A stretch of DNA of 64,000 nt from Dactylonectria macrodidyma (GCA_020744425.1 JAGMUV010000001.1:2852001-2916000), one strand, 5' to 3'. Shown: positions 11,804-26,660, counted from the stretch's first letter. Numbers and translations: made by a program. The notes: a model not told the origin generated them from the letters alone.

Positions 11804-13663
11804 ACGTACTTAATAAGCGAGTGTAATAAATAAGTAAGTATAACACTTTTCTTAACCTTTAAAATTAAAACTTTAATAAAAATATAATAAACTATTTAAT
11901 TAATTAAAACTAATCGCTATCCTTATCTCTAGAGGTCTTAATTATAGCCTGACAGGTCCTTGTATTATAACTAGCCTTTCTATAAGTTCTATAGCGCCTT
12001 TCTCTTAGCATTACTAACCTCCCTTAACTACCACTTCTTAACGATTTAGCTATTATCTATATATTAATATCTCTCTAATTTATCTCACCCCTTCCCTTAT
12101 CTATAGTTATCTTCCCTCTTGAATATAAGCAGGTTCTTTTTACTCTACACTACTTATTAAGAGTCTTATTTATTTATTAAAGGATTTAATTCTTAGACTT
12201 TAATAATACTATTTAATATATTATTGCCTTTATTCTTTTAGAAAATAACTTAAGTGCTTTAAGAATAGATACTAAAGAGCTGCTCTAATGCCTTCTTACT
12301 CATCTTTTAAAGTATTTAGATTATAAACTAGCCTTAAGTACTATCTTTAGAGTCTTTAAGACCTAAGGGTTAGAGAGACTAACCTCCTCTATAGCTAGTA
12401 TTAGAGTCTATAGCTATATATTAAGCTTTAATATAATATATTCTAGGTTTAAGGGAATAAGCCTAGCTCTTTAAAAACCTCCTTTAATATTACTCCTTAT
12501 TATAGTAACTATATAAGTAGTATAGAAGGCTAGGAAGAACTCAGTCTTTATAATATAGGTTATAAAGCATTTAATTAATTACTTAATTTCTTAACTATAG
12601 GCTATTTTAAGCAGCCTAAAGTACCTAATATTAAGAAGCTAGAGTAAATAAGATAAATAAAGCAATATATAAAGTATAATAATATTATTCTCTTTATAAT
12701 ATTTCTTAAAGTTAATAGAGTAATGACTTTTATACTTATTAAGAATTAGAAGATAATAGTAATTAGTTAATTGATTCTTTATATATTAATTAAAATACTT
12801 AAGCTACTTAAGACCTATCTTATTATTAATCTAGCTATTTTAAGTTATTATAATAGCCTAATTGCTTAAGAGATTACTTTTCTAATACTAATTAGTAAAG
12901 TAATATTAGCTTATAATTATAATAAATAGCTAGATTGCCTAGCCTTCTGTATTAATTGCCTAAATAACTATAACCTATTCCCAGTTTCTAGACTAGACTG
13001 ATTTTAAGTTTCTATACCTATTTATACTTATAATAACTATTCTACTTATAATTATACTTATTATAAAGCCAGTCTTATTAAAGTTATAAATATTAGCTAG
13101 GTTAATACTATATTTTATAATTATATTCTTTATAAACTAGAACTAATTATAAATAATAATTAGATCTTTATATTTAGTCTTTTAATAATTATATTTATAA
13201 AAAAGACGCATCTTAAGGTCTGATTATTACTTAATAAAGTTAGAAGCCTAGTGCTTACTAATAGGTGATGTATTATAGTTAGTAAGCAGTTAGTTAGCTA
13301 TTTCTTTAATACTATATAATTATAGAGGAAATCCTCGCAAATTCAGGTTAAGGATGAACTAAATAATAATCTGCTCCTCTAGATCAGATAGCTTATGTGA
13401 TTTAGGGATAGTATTGCGTTAAGATTAAATGCCTTTCTATTAGTAATATAAGGTTTAAAAATAGACTTAGTAGATGCTTATAGTGCGTTAGGAACTTAAT
13501 TTTAGGTTATTTTAAAAGGCTTAAAGAGTAAGAAGTATAAAAGCCTTATTATTAAATTAAGATATATTTAGTAGTTGAGAATTAATTAATTAAATAGAAG
13601 AAAGAGTGATTAAGAGATTTTTATTATACTCGCTTATTTATTGCACTTGCTTATTAAGTATGT
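11804..13663 (-). mobile_element. Fot1/pogo-like DNA transposon, full length, copy 2
   Basis: The element is 1,860 bp, flanked by TA at 11,802-11,803 and 13,664-13,665, with about 45-bp inverted ends (left ACGTACTTAATAAGCGAG). The minus strand carries a stop-ridden DDE_1 transposase relic running from about 13,560 to 11,900, parallel to the one in copy 1. The shared block around TTTGCGAGGATTTCCTC can be seen at 13,328-13,344 on the minus strand and near 553-569 on the plus strand. Its termini share the repeated AAGCGAG motifs with the short TIR elements, which makes this type the likely source of their mobility. It interrupts the Gypsy B reverse-transcriptase/RNase H boundary. Confidence 0.85.
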
Positions 13664-14076
13664 TATTTTTAATAGCTTTATTAATAGTACTATTTAATAT
13701 AAGTATTTAAAAATAAACTTCTTATAAAAGTTATAAAATCCTAAAAAGACTTATATATTTTTAATACTTTCTAGTACTAATTACTTAGGAATTACTTATA
13801 CCTTATTTAGCTCTATTTTCAGTTCTTTTTAAATAATTATATACTTAAGAAATTTAACTTCCTTTTAATAAAAGGCATATTTTAATAGCTTTATATAAAG
13901 CTAGAAGGTTTTTAACCTTTAGAAGACCTTTTTTAAGTCTTTAATATATTATTCTTATATTTATAAGTATATTATAATATTATTTAAATATATTATATAA
14001 TAAGTATTAACATACTTAATAAGTGAGTGGGCTAAACAAGCGAGTGAGCCACTTTGAAATTTCCTAGCATTTATAC

Positions 14077-14651
14077 TGAAACAACCTTAGCGGACGAGGA
14101 AGAAACCACACCCAAATGGCTAGCTATCTTTCCGGGGCCACTGGGCTAATCGCGACCCGCGCTGTCTTGCTGCCTCCAGCAGAGGTCGGCAGCGGCTGCT
14201 TCTAGCACCACTGCAGGTGAAGATGACGGGCCGGTCTCTTTAAGATAGCTAGGAAAGCGTCTAATTAGACACTTTATCGGGTTAGATCGCCGCTGCGGAT
14301 TGTGGCAAGGCTCGAAAGGTGAAGGTTATAGCAGCAGATCCGGGCTTGGGTAGAAGACCGCGGATGCGGTCAGTCGGCTCGTAGGAAAAGGGCGTATTCG
14401 ACTGGATTAAAAGAGGTTTAATAGAAAAGTAGGAAATCCATAATGAAATTAATAGTCATACAGTCTAGAAAATAATAGTGCTATCTAGTCCCATAGCTAA
14501 GAGGCTTTTCTGCCTCCCTAGCTATTAAAGCTAATATTTATAATTATAGTCTTCTTTTTAAAAAGATCCTTAGAAAAATCCTAAGCCCTAAAGAGTTAAA
14601 TCTCTAGTCTCTATAACCCTATCTAACCCCTATCCTGCTATAATCGCATTA
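14077..14651 (-). repeat. Left (3') LTR of Gypsy A
   Basis: This 575-bp repeat starts TGAAACAACCTTAGCGG and ends ATCGCATTA. It is much richer in G and C than its surroundings and matches the repeat at 26,086-26,660 closely. Many of the differences are transitions. Confidence 0.88.
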
Positions 14652-17600
14652 TACCTCTCCTTATAAGACGATTGCTATTCCTAGCCAGCCTTAAGCTCGT
14701 GGCTATAAATACTTTCTACTTTACCTCTATATATCTTAATCTACCTCTCCTATGACTAGAAGTATCTAATTAGATACCTCCCCTACTCTATACTCTCTTA
14801 TCTCCTGCGTTTACTTTCTTACTAATAGTAACGCTCTTCCTAACTTCTTTTAGGCAGTAGTAGCTAAAAGACTTATTTATAAGTAGTATTAATAATAGCC
14901 TCTTACTAGTCTAGTATAACTAATCCTTTAAGAATATACTTAGTATATATACTAAAGACTAGTAAATACTATATAATTCGGTTAGGAATCTATAGTAACT
15001 CTATTATATTTATAATAACTATTATTTTTTAGGCCTTTTTTTCTATTTTTAGATTAATATAGAAGTTCTAGTTTTATATAATTATCTTATTAGTTACTAT
15101 AACTAGCTCTGCCTTATGAATGTGGGTATTAGGGGCTTATTATAGTCCTTTATAAAGAGAGCTAGGAAAGGCTGATTTATAGCTCTTTAATAAGTATGCA
15201 TCTTATATAGATTAGTTACTAATAGATAGTATATATATAAAGAATAATAAAATACTGCTATTATTACTTTTAGTAGTAGATTGAGTAGTAGGCTTCTTCT
15301 TACTTACTTTTAAAGCTGACTAAAATAGCTAGTTCAGTCTGGCGGTTATGACTTCAGGCAGGTGTTAGCTATCCAGCTTTACTATTATTAGTAGCTCTAA
15401 AGCAGATGCTTATACTTATATATAAGAAGGAGTCCTTACTATACTACTTATAGAGGAGTTAAGGAGTGTTTATTATAAATAGCCATTTATAATAATTATA
15501 CTATATTACTTATAAGTATTAGCGATTATTTTAAGGATCTAGTTATAAACCCTCTTAGCTATAATTAGAATAAGACTAGAGTATTAATATAAAAGCCTAA
15601 AAGAGCAGTCTGGCTTTCTAATTATTTAATAATTATTATTAATTATAAGATTATTAATATTCTACTAATTAATTACTTTTAGCCTTTTTATATTAATATA
15701 AAGATTAAATATTCTTAGGACTATAGTAAGATTAAATAGTATATAAATAATACTATAATTACTTAAGATATTAATAAGTTATCTATTTTAAATAACCTTA
15801 CTATTTTATATACTTAGTTTATTTAAAATAATATATTTAATAAACTCTAAGACTTTATTAATACTTAAAGTATATAATTCATCCTGCTTCTTCCTTAGAC
15901 TTATATACTTTATTACTTAATTATAAGCTAATAAATTAAAGGAACTAAATTTAGCGCTTTTATAAGAAGAGTTAACCTTAAGGGTTTTAATTAGTATTAC
16001 TTCTACTATCTATTAGTAAGATAGTCTAATTATTCTTTAGAGACTTTAAGTAAGTAAGAAGATATAAAGGTAATTATATTCTTAGCTGCCTTCTTAATAG
16101 GTAGCTAGCATCCTATAGACCTTAAAGTTCTAAAGTTTTTCATTCTATATAAGGATCTCCTTCTAGGCTATAGCTAAAGCTCAGAACCGCTCTATTTTCT
16201 TATTTTCTAGTATATTAAAAAGGAATAACTACTTATATTTAGCATTCTAAATAAATACAGACTAGTAATAGCAGGCCTAGTAATAGAATAACCTAATGTA
16301 GAATCGCTAGCTATAGAATCGATCTACTATTAGTTAAAAACCTAGTTATAAGTAGTTATTATTAATAATTATCTTTTATAAAAGCTACTAATAGAAGAAG
16401 GGGTCGGCTTTCTTTTAGTTGCTTTTAATAGCAGAAGATTTAAGTATAATTAAGCCATTAGCTATAGTTATAATATTCTAAAGGCCGTTCGTAAGCATGC
16501 TTATAAAGGTAAGGAGTTAGTTATTGCTTATTAGGTCCTGCTTTTCCTTAGTCTTCAGAAGAGACTAAAGAACCCTGCAGTAAAGCGCCTAGCTTATACT
16601 ATTAGATTCATTAAAGTCAGGAGGAGGAGGTACTAGAAAGGCCTAGCATTAGATAGATTCTTTATCATTAAGGGCTAGCCGCTTATCTTAGTACTAGTCC
16701 TAGTATAACCAGTTTTTGCATTATTAGATTATAGCAGCTTAGTTATTAATTAGGGTAGCTATTTCCTAGGCAGAGATAATGTCTTTAGGGTATAGGAAGT
16801 TACTATTACTGCTTTTATTTTTAACTAGTCTTTATTAAAATTCAATATCCTTATTTAAGAAGAAGAGACTATTCTCCCTTTTTATAGCTATAAGTATTAT
16901 ATTTAGTATTAATTAATTAGTTATAATAATAGGAAATTAGATATAATTACTAAATAGTATATAATAAGATAATATTATAAAAATTGAGAAGATAGAGCTT
17001 ATATTATAAGTATGGCTATAAGAAAGTAATAGCTTAATAGTATTATAAAGAGTTAAAAAAAAAGAGAGGTTAGTTATATAGTTATAAGATTATTGCTTTA
17101 AAGTGGGCTGCGGGCCCTGCTTTTATAGTTACTATATATTTATTCTAAGTCTTTTAGTATAAATTACACTAAACTCTCTAGTTATAAGAGATACTGTTCT
17201 TAGAGCTCTAGTGCTTATATAATAAATACTTAGGCTTTTTAGGCCTAACCCCCTCTTTCTCTTCCTTCTTGCGTTTCTTATAGCTTCCTTCTTCTTTTCT
17301 TCTTTTATTATTATTATTACTTTTATCTTTCTATCTTTTCAGACTACTATTATAATATTAACTTAGTTAACTTCTTCTTATAGTGCTTCTAATAAGGATA
17401 AGCTTACTATTCTTTAGAATATCCCTCTTTAATACCTTTCTAATATATATAGCCTAGCTAAATGCAATGTAAATATTAATGCCTTTAACCTACAGTTTAA
17501 TACCTATTAGTATAAGTATAATGCCCTCTCTTTCTAAGTATTCCCTATTTCTAGACTTTTAACTCTAAATTGACTTATAAGTATTCTCTTTCTCTTACTT

Positions 17601-18849
17601 CTTTTAGGATCCTTTATTTAATTAAATGCTTTCTTAGATAATTACTAACTTCTAAGTCTAGTTTTATAACTATCTTACTCTTAATTGCCTTAATTAATTA
17701 CTTTATATTAAAGTTAAGCTTACTTTCTTATTTAGAATTAACTTATATAACTATTTAACTTAGCTTTTTACTAAGATTAGATAATTTAAAGATTCTACTA
17801 TTAAGGCTAGTGTTTAGTTACTATAGACTGTATTAGCTCACTTAGTATATATTTTTACTAAATAGTCTTACTTTACTAATTACTTTTTTATAACTCTTAA
17901 TAAGGCTCCTTATTATATTAAAGCCTTACTTATAGTTCTTATTAAGAATACTAATCTGATTATATATTATTATTGCCTTTCTAGCTATTTTTCTTATATA
18001 ATATACTTTTAGAGCTATATTCTAATCCCTTTTTATACTTATATCTTATATCTTACTTTTATAAGTAGCTAGTATACTAATTGCATTTAGTATAACTATT
18101 CTAGCTATAATTAGAAATAGCTAACTGGCTATATCCTAATTAGTTACTATTAGAGTCCTTATAATCACTCTCTAAATAGTATTATAACTATTAAGTCTTA
18201 CGCTCCTGGTTTCTGAATAGTTAATATACTTAATCCTATGTCTTGCTCTTAAATCATTACTAGCTACCTAGCTAAAGGAGGCTCTGTAGCTAATTAAGTT
18301 ACTATGCGCTAAGCAGCTGCTCGATCTGCCTAAGTTTTAAAAGATAGGTTCTGTCCGTTTTAAACGCTATTTATAACGTTTTCTCTATTAGAATCTCTCC
18401 GTTTTTAATATTATTTAGGTCTTTTAGAAAGGATAGTATAAAAATCTAATAATCTTTTTACTTTATAATATTTTTATTTACTTCCTTACTTTTATTTTTA
18501 TAAGCGCTTTTAAACCTTATAGTACTGCCTTATCTGCTTCCTTATATAGGAGCCTAGCTATTCTTAATACGCTTTTTATATTTCTAAGTATTTAATTAAA
18601 TACTTTTTTAGTTAATATACCTATCCTTTTAATCTTAAAGTATCTTAAGGATTTATACTTTTATATCTATCTAAGGTCCTTTTTATAATTAGATAAGCTT
18701 ATTTATTTACTCTTCTTAAGCCTTAGTCTATAGGTTTAGTAGTTTCTCTTTTATTTAATAGTTAAGTATTTTATTAAATACTTTTCTATTAGTTCTTACT
18801 TAAAAACCCTAACTAAATAGCTCTAGAATCTTATTATCTTTATTATTAG

Positions 18850-21800
18850 CTTACTATTCCTAGCTATCCTTAATAAACCGTTTTAGCCAGTTACTGTTAT
18901 TTATTCTTAGGATTCTTACTCTATCTAAGGTCTTAATAATATACATTTTCTTATCCTTAAAGGCTTCTTTAATTCTAAAAGGTCCTAGCTATCTAAGCTT
19001 AAGTTTAGCTATAGTAAATATATCGTTATGATTTTAGATATCATATTATAAGACTAGGTCTCCTTTCTTTAAGAGTGACTTATAAAGCCAGAAAGTATTC
19101 CTTTTAGTAGCCTTTCGAGCGTTATTATGTCTATAAGTAGCAACTTTCTCTCTGGCTTCTTCTACATCCTCCTATTATCTCTTTAGAATCCGGATCCTAG
19201 CTAGGATCACTTCTTCTATCGATTAGACATCATCCTAGTCAATTAGTCACTAAGTAGGGACTTTGACTTCTATTAAGAGGATCGGTTCTTATCTATAGAG
19301 TAAAAAAAAGGGCGATCTCTTATAAGATCCTCAGACTGCAGACCTATTTACTAATAGCGCTTTCTTAATTAAATAAACCCATTTGCCTAATATTTCGATC
19401 TTTTTAAAGTAATTAACTATAGAGATATAACGTGTATAATAAGCGAGTAGGACAAATAAGCGAGCGTAACACTTATACTATACAGCTAAAAGTATAAACT
19501 TTAAAATTTCTAAAATAGGCTATAAAGCTCTACGATTTTTAGGAAATTAATTTTAAATATTTAACTAAAAAGTTAATAAACTAGTCTTTTTTTAATATTT
19601 TTAAAAAAATTATTAAGCTAGTTATAAATAAAAATAGTTAAAAAAACAGTACGAATTTAATACTACTAGCGCTATATGTATATATAACCTAAAAAAATTC
19701 ATAAAAATAATACATTTTATAAATAAGTTAAAGATAGATTTTTAGCTATTTTAGGCTTAGTTTAAATTTCTAATGATTTTTTAAAAATCGTGATTTAAGG
19801 TGAAAATCAGAGTGTCACGCTCGCTTGTTTGTCCCACTCGCATATTATATACGTTAGCTAACCTTAATAATACTATTAGCTTTTAAATTATAGGCTGCGA
19901 TTTTCATTATAATAATACTAAGCTCATTTAGATCCTTTAGAATACCTTTCTAGATTTCTTTTCTATTATTTATAATAATTCTTAATAGTATACTATAGTA
20001 ATAGATAATTATTTTTATAAACTTCTTAATATAATAAGCTAATAAATATAGTATTATTATAGCTTTAATCTATTTAGTAAGGTTATATCTTACTTTTAAT
20101 AAGAACTTCATCCTATTACTTAAAAGTAAGTACTAGCTATTTATATAGATCTTTATTATTAGATATTAAAAGGCTATTAGTATTAACTCTTTAGTAACTC
20201 ATTATATTATATAAAATTAATAAGTTAGATAAATATTTATTATTTCTTTTAAATCCTATCTTATACTTTATTAAAAATAGTAATATTTAAGCAGTTTCTA
20301 AGTAATTAATTATCTTTTATAACCTCCTTTTAAGTAATAGGATCTTATTAGATACTTTTAAACCTCTTAAGAGTTAATAATAAGTACTAGGTCCTCTCCT
20401 TCTCTTAGTCCTTTATATTAGATCTAACCTCTTTAAATAAAGTACTAAGTAGCTTTCCTAACTAGTTATTAATAGTCTTTAGTAGTTATTCCTTCTAGTC
20501 TTTATAATATTATAAGGAATTTAGCTAATACTAGTTACTAATTAGTATAATTATCTTCTAAAGGCATTTCTTTTAGTCTAAATAGGATAGTATTAAAATA
20601 AGTATTAATAAATTCTTTTATATCCTTCTTAGCTTCTTTATTCTATTAATTAGATTTACTTACTAGCTTTTTAAAAAGTCTATTAATTATACTATTCTTT
20701 TTACTAAGAATATACTTAATTATAATATTAAATAATAGAATATAATTAATCTATCTTACTACTATTATAATAAGAATATTATTTATTCTATTATTAATTT
20801 AATTAATTAGAATATAAGAATTAGTTTTTAAAATAAAAGGGATATTATATAAATATATTTATAAGTATTTAATAGTATAAAGCACCCTTTTATACTTTAG
20901 CTTAGTTATATTATAGCGCTTTTTAGTATTAGTCTAAGAGCTAGATTTATAGTATATTAAATAACACTTCCCTTTCTAGACTTATATAAGGATAGTACCT
21001 TAACTAAAGATTAATAAGTTAGTTATTAAGATAATCAGCCTACTTTCTGCTAATAGATCTAATAAGATAAATATAAGGGCGGTTATAATTATAGATTTTA
21101 AAGAATCTATTGCCTTTTGCTATTCCTTGCCCTACTCTTAGAATATATCTTTCTTTAATAGTTAAGTTAGTAATAAGGCTATTTATATATAGTGTAAGAT
21201 CTAAATTCAATAGTAACTAGAGATTCTTAAGAAGGCTCTGACTTATATAAGGTCTTTATATAGTTTTTACTCTAGAATCTTTAAAGTCTTAGTTTTAGTA
21301 GGCTTCTAGCTGCTTATATTATAAATAAAACCCACTATCTTTATAGTTTTCTAATAATAGCTAGACTTTTTTATTAAAATCGTATAATTAGTAAGTTCTA
21401 TATTTAATAAGACCTTATTTAAGTTAATTAGATGCTTAAGAACATAGTATTTAATACTAAGAAGGGATTCTTCTTTTTTATAGTTAGTTTTTAGTCTTTT
21501 AATCCTTATATTATTAATAAAGGCTTAAGTAATATCTAGTAATAAGTTAAAGAGGATTCTTATTATTACTTATAAGAACTGGGCTATAGAGTTAATAGCT
21601 CTTTAAGGGAGTTTATAAAAATAGAACAGCCTTAGGAAAGTGTTAAAAGTGATTAAATTATAGCTTTCTTTTATTAAGACGATCTAATTATAACTAAAGA
21701 AAAAATCTAGTACTAAGAGTATTTAGTATATTCTGAATTCTATAAAGAAATTATTAATAGTTAGTCTTATTAAGCTATTTCTAATAGTATAAGTATTATA

Positions 21801-23000
21801 TCTCTTTATAGAATTAATTAGCTATAGATCCTTATTCTTTTTAACTATAAGTATCTATAGGTTCTTATAAGTAGTATAACTTTCTTTTAGAATCCTTCTT
21901 TTCATTCTTATTCTTAGTAAATTAATAACCTTCTTTTTAATTCTATAAGGAATTAGTATATTTCCTACTTATTAGACTATATAAAGGACTACTTTAATTA
22001 CTTATAAAAGGGCTACTTATTAGTCTAGCTCTCCTATCTTCTTAAAGGTCTAGGCTAGAGCTACTTCTTAATTAAATAAGATCTACTTAAAGATTGCTTA
22101 TTCTTTTAGAAATAGAGTCTTTATAATCTATAAAAGGATCTTTTCTAACCATTTAAGTATAAATCTTAAGCCAGTCTCTAGCTTTAAGAACTTAAGCATA
22201 ATATACTTATTATAAGAAGTATCTACTTTTAACTCGCCCTTTACTTTATCTTATCTCTTTTCCTTTTAAAAGGGATTACCTTTTAAAACCGATCTATTTA
22301 AAGGGATATTATCCTTAGGGTAAATCTTATTAGCTTTATATTTATACATAGTATTAACTTATATATAGGTTCCTTTTAAATTAGGCGAAGGATTTAGATC
22401 ACTTATTTAGTTTTCTTTATTACTTATTAGGATATTATTATTAATCTAATCTTCTAGTATAATTAGGAAGATCTTTTAAACTATTTATTTATTAAAGTAT
22501 CTTATTAAATACTTAATATTATTATTCTTTAAACTATAGTTAGCTATTAGTAATAGTTTAGAAAGTCTTTTATTACTTATAATAATCTATTTAGAGCCTT
22601 TTAAATAGGGTCTGAGTATTCTTATTATAAGTTATTAGTAATAGTACTTATTAGTCTAATATTCTTTAGTTAGTATACTATAATCATTTTACTTAGTATA
22701 GTATTATAATTAAAAGTGATTTTAGTACTTCTAAAGAATAGTATTCTAAAGATAAAGGGAATTAAAATAGCTCTAACTAGGGCTATATATAGCCTCTATT
22801 AAATATAGATATTACTAAAGAAAATGCTTATATTAACCACTCCTAATATTATTATATAGTTATTTAAAAAAGATATAGTCTTAGTAAAAGAGGGCTGTAT
22901 TAATAGCTTGCATTTATAAGCTATTATATTAGAGATAATATTTCCTTCTGCTCTAGAGTCTAGGATAGCTTCCTAAGTCTGACTGTTAGCATTCCTAATC
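18850..23000 (-). pseudogene. Gypsy A pol relic (protease-RT-integrase)
   Basis: Reading leftward on the minus strand, a retroviral-type protease motif appears near 22,990-22,910 as LDSRAEGNIIS (normally LDSGAE). The reverse transcriptase follows near 21,900-21,640, with a block like VKKKDGDLR and then LDFFSGYDQI. The RT/RNase H continuation with VLKHLINLNKVL and KIVGFIYN runs to about 21,150. The integrase C-terminal segment (EARERVATYRHNNARKATKR, then LKKGDLVL) lies near 19,120-18,860. A 425-bp TIR element interrupts the integrase at 19,430-19,854. Stops in every part make this a dead polyprotein. The order protease, RT, integrase is that of Ty3/Gypsy elements. Confidence 0.8.
19430..19854. 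mobile_element. 425-bp TIR element (Fot1-related MITE) 5
   Basis: TA flanks it at 19,428-19,429 and 19,855-19,856. Layout and body are close to element 1 at 5854-6278, including the ACAGTACGAATTT and GCTATATGTATATATA segments. It lies inside the integrase region of Gypsy A and is therefore among the youngest insertions in the stack. Confidence 0.88.
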
Positions 23001-26000
23001 CTTACTTATAGCCTTAGCAGCTCTTAATAGAGCGAGAGTTTTCACAGTTTCCCTATAGCTCTAAAGTTAATATTCGTTTAGAAGAGTGTCTTATTAAACA
23101 CTTCTAAGTTATTTAAAGTTATCTCTTTTCTTACTAAGACCTTATTAGTAGAATTGCTATTTATAACTAAGTAGTTACTAAGTGCAAGCAAGGAGTTCGT
23201 TATAGTTAGTCAGTCTTAATCTCCTTCTTCTAAAGCTATAGAATTAATACTATAATTTATAAAAATCTCTTTAAAATAGTTTTCTAAGAAGCTATTCAGA
23301 GCTTAGGCTTATACTATATTAACTTCTATAGCTTTCTTTTATTATTTTTAGTCTAGTTTAAGCAGTTTAATTTACTATATAACTATAATCCTATTAGCTA
23401 AGTCTTTTAAGGTCTTAGCTATTATTCTACTAAACTTAGGATTATATTTAATAATTTATAGGATTATAACTTAAACCTTAGCCTTTAAAAACTTCTTACT
23501 TAGGCTAGAATGCATTAGAAATATATTAATATTTATCTCTTAGTCTTCCTTTAAGACTAAGTAACTAAAAGTACAATCCTTTAGATTATTATAATTAAGG
23601 ATTTTTAGGATTATAGTCTTGCCTTTCTCCTCTACTTATATATTATTATTACTTATTAGATCCTTTACTTATTAGTATTTACTAATATTAATATAGAATG
23701 TGTTATTATTAATAAGGACTTTATAAGGGTTTTCTTTTAGTTTATTTAAGATTATAATAATATTAGTAAAGGTCGATTCTTTAACTAGTCTTCTAGTCTC
23801 TTCTTACTTATGCCTTAGATAATAAGGTTATTAAAGAGTAAGTATTTATTATACTTTTAGAAGTTAGAAATAAAGTTATACTCTTTTTATAAGAGGTTCT
23901 AATTCTTTATAATAGAGTTCTTTATTAGCTTTAGAAGGAATTCTATTATAAGGGAGTTTAGAAAGAAACTAATCTAAGCTATAGCTAGCTTTTTAACTCT
24001 TCTTAACTAAGCAATTCTTTATATAATCTTTAGAGGCAGTATAGCTTTATATTTTCTAATTTATACTACTTTTAATTTAGAATTATAGTTTAAGAACTCA
24101 GTATTTTAATCCCTTTCTAGCTTAATATATTAAGTAGGAAAGTAGCTTAATACTTTATAATACTAGTATTTTATATTTAAGTTCTTTATATAGCTAGTAT
24201 TAATATATATCTTATTATTATTAGAGTAAGTATTTAAGTTATAAGGATAACTTTATTAAATTACTAAGTTCACTTAAAAGAACCTTAACTTATCTTATTA
24301 AAACTATAGAGCTTATTTAAGCTTCTTATTTAAATCATTAGTTTTCTTTATAAAGTTAATATTCATCTTCTAAATTATCTTTATTAGCTCTTTTATAAGA
24401 TCTTATGCTCCTTAAGCTAGTAGTAACTATATAAGGGATTAGGTTCTTAGAGTGAGCTTTATAAAGTCCACTCTTTATATAGTCTTTAGAGCAGCTGGTT
24501 TCTTTCTAGTATTATTTATAAACTCCTAGAAGTTCCTATCCTGCTTAAGCATACTTATAATTAGATTAGATAAGCTATTATAATTCATTACTTATATCTC
24601 TTTAATTAGCTTTCCCTTACTTTTATAGACTCTGATAATAAGCTAATAGGAGAGTGTATTAAAAATTATATATACTGACTATTCTTTTAGATTCTGATTT
24701 CTAATTAATAAGGAGCTGACTTCTTTATATTTCTTTAGCTATTAGAGTATTTAGCCTTTAGAAGCGTTTAATAATAATTACTTATTTATCTATTTAATTA
24801 TTTAAGCAGGCTAGTTAATCTATTCCTTATCTAAGTTTTTAAAGACTTCTTTTAACTTCGCCTTTATTTCAGACTATATTTCCTCTTAGAAGGACCTTTC
24901 TATTAATAACTAATAGTTATTATAAATAAAGTTAAGTATAAATATCCTCCTTTCTTTTAGCTTACTTAATCTACTATTAAGATAGTTCTTATATAACTAT
25001 AAGAAGTTAAAAATATTCTTACTAGAGAATTTACTATAGAATTCATATAAAGGAACTTCTACCTCTTTATATCTAACTTTAATATTATTATTAGGCAGTT
25101 CTAGAGTCATTATTCTATTACTTAGCTCAGATCCTGAGTTAATAAGGTCTTTAAAAAGTTTTTATTACTATAGGTTTGATTTAGAGATTAATTAATTATA
25201 AGATTATTAGTTAGTATTCTATGTTTTTAGTATTTAGTTAAGTAAAAGTGTTTTATTAAATGCTTTTTAACTAATAAAGAGTGATTTTAGTTAGTAATAG
25301 TGATCTATTATATTCTAAGTCTCCTTAGGGTCTGAGGATAGTAATATAATAACTTTGTCCTCTCTAGTCTTATTAATAGGCTTTAAAAGAAATATCTAAT
25401 AGCTAGCTGCTTCTTATAACTATAAGGTTAATATAAAAGTATAGAATATAATAATTATTCTTAAAGAAATCTCTTTATTTAATACTTATCTAAAAGCATT
25501 ATTCTAATTTAATACCTTCTTAGCTAATAGTAGCCCTTTCTTTATTTTCTTTTTCTTTAGTTATTTTCTCTTACTTCTTATTACTAAGTATAATAGTATT
25601 ATTAGAACTATACTCCTTATAACTACTTATACTAATAGTAGGACTAATACTATAGTCTACTTAATTAAGGCCTTATTAATACTTTATTACTTAAGTATCT
25701 ATTAATTTAGAATATAGTCTTAGTTAGGTTTCTTTTCTTTTAATTAGCTTTTCTTATAATAGACTATTTTATTAGACGCTTTCCTAGCTATTCTAATATT
25801 CTTAAGCTTTAGAGCCCTTCTTACTAATAAGTTAGCCAGGGCCAGCCCTGGCTTTAGTAAAGGTTTAGTATCTACTTTTATTTCCACTTTTCCTAAGACC
25901 TAACCCCCTTTTTTCTAATAAATAACACTATATTTTTTAGGGTTAGTAAGGTTCCCTAAGTCTTCTGTTCTTACTCGTTCTATAATCATCGAGTTATTTA

Positions 26001-26085
26001 GTAATTATAGCTAAAAGGTATATCTATTAATACTAAGCTTCGTACTCAGTTAGTAACAGACTTGCCGCCTTACTATGACCTCTAA

Positions 26086-26660
26086 TGAAATGACCTTAGC
26101 GGATGAGGAAGAAACCATACCTAAATGGCTAGCTATCTTTCCAAGGCCACTGGGCCAATTGCGACTAGCACTGTCTTACTACTTCTAGTAGAGGTCGGCA
26201 GCGGCTGCTTCTAGTACTACTGCAGGTAAAGATAATAGGCCAGTCTCTTTAAGATAGCTAGGAAAGCGTCTAATTAGACACTTTATCGGGTTAGATCGCT
26301 ACTGCGGATTGTAGTAAGGCTCGAAAGGTGAAGGTTATAGCAGCAGATCCGGGCTTAAGTGGAAGACTGCGGACGTGGTCAGTCGGCTCGTAGGAAAAGG
26401 GCGTATTTAACTGGATTAAAAGAGGTTTAATAGAAAAGCAGGAAACCCATAATGAAATTAATAGTCATACAGTCTAGAAAATAATAATGCCGTCCAGTCC
26501 TATAGCTAAGAGGCTTCTCTACCTCCCTAGCTATTAAAGCTGATGTTTGTGATTATGGTCTTCTTCTTAAAAAAATCCCTAGAAAAATCCTAAGCTCTAG
26601 AGAGTTGAATCTCTAGTCCCTATAACTCTATCTAACCCCTGTCCTGCCACAATCGCATTA
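26086..26660 (-). repeat. Right (5') LTR of Gypsy A
   Basis: This is the partner of the left LTR. It starts TGAAATGACCTTAGCGG, ends ATCGCATTA, and is also 575 bp. The ATAC duplication follows directly at 26,661. Confidence 0.88.

Larger units (their letters stand above)
14077..26660 (-). mobile_element. Gypsy-type LTR retrotransposon A
   Basis: Two direct repeats of 575 bp (14,077-14,651 and 26,086-26,660) bound an 11.4-kb interior. An ATAC duplication lies outside both ends (14,073-14,076 and 26,661-26,664), or five bases with one mismatch. The pol region is on the minus strand, so the right LTR is the 5' LTR. The total of 12.6 kb is long for a Gypsy element. It includes a 425-bp TIR element and an unusually long 4.2-kb stretch between the end of pol and the 3' LTR. 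RIP has riddled all frames with stops. Confidence 0.88.

Noticed and set aside
14077..26660. Long intact element suspected to be a Starship or other giant cargo transposon
   Set aside because: The 575-bp direct LTRs, target duplication and Gypsy pol explain the unit; no tyrosine recombinase (DUF3435) pattern was seen.
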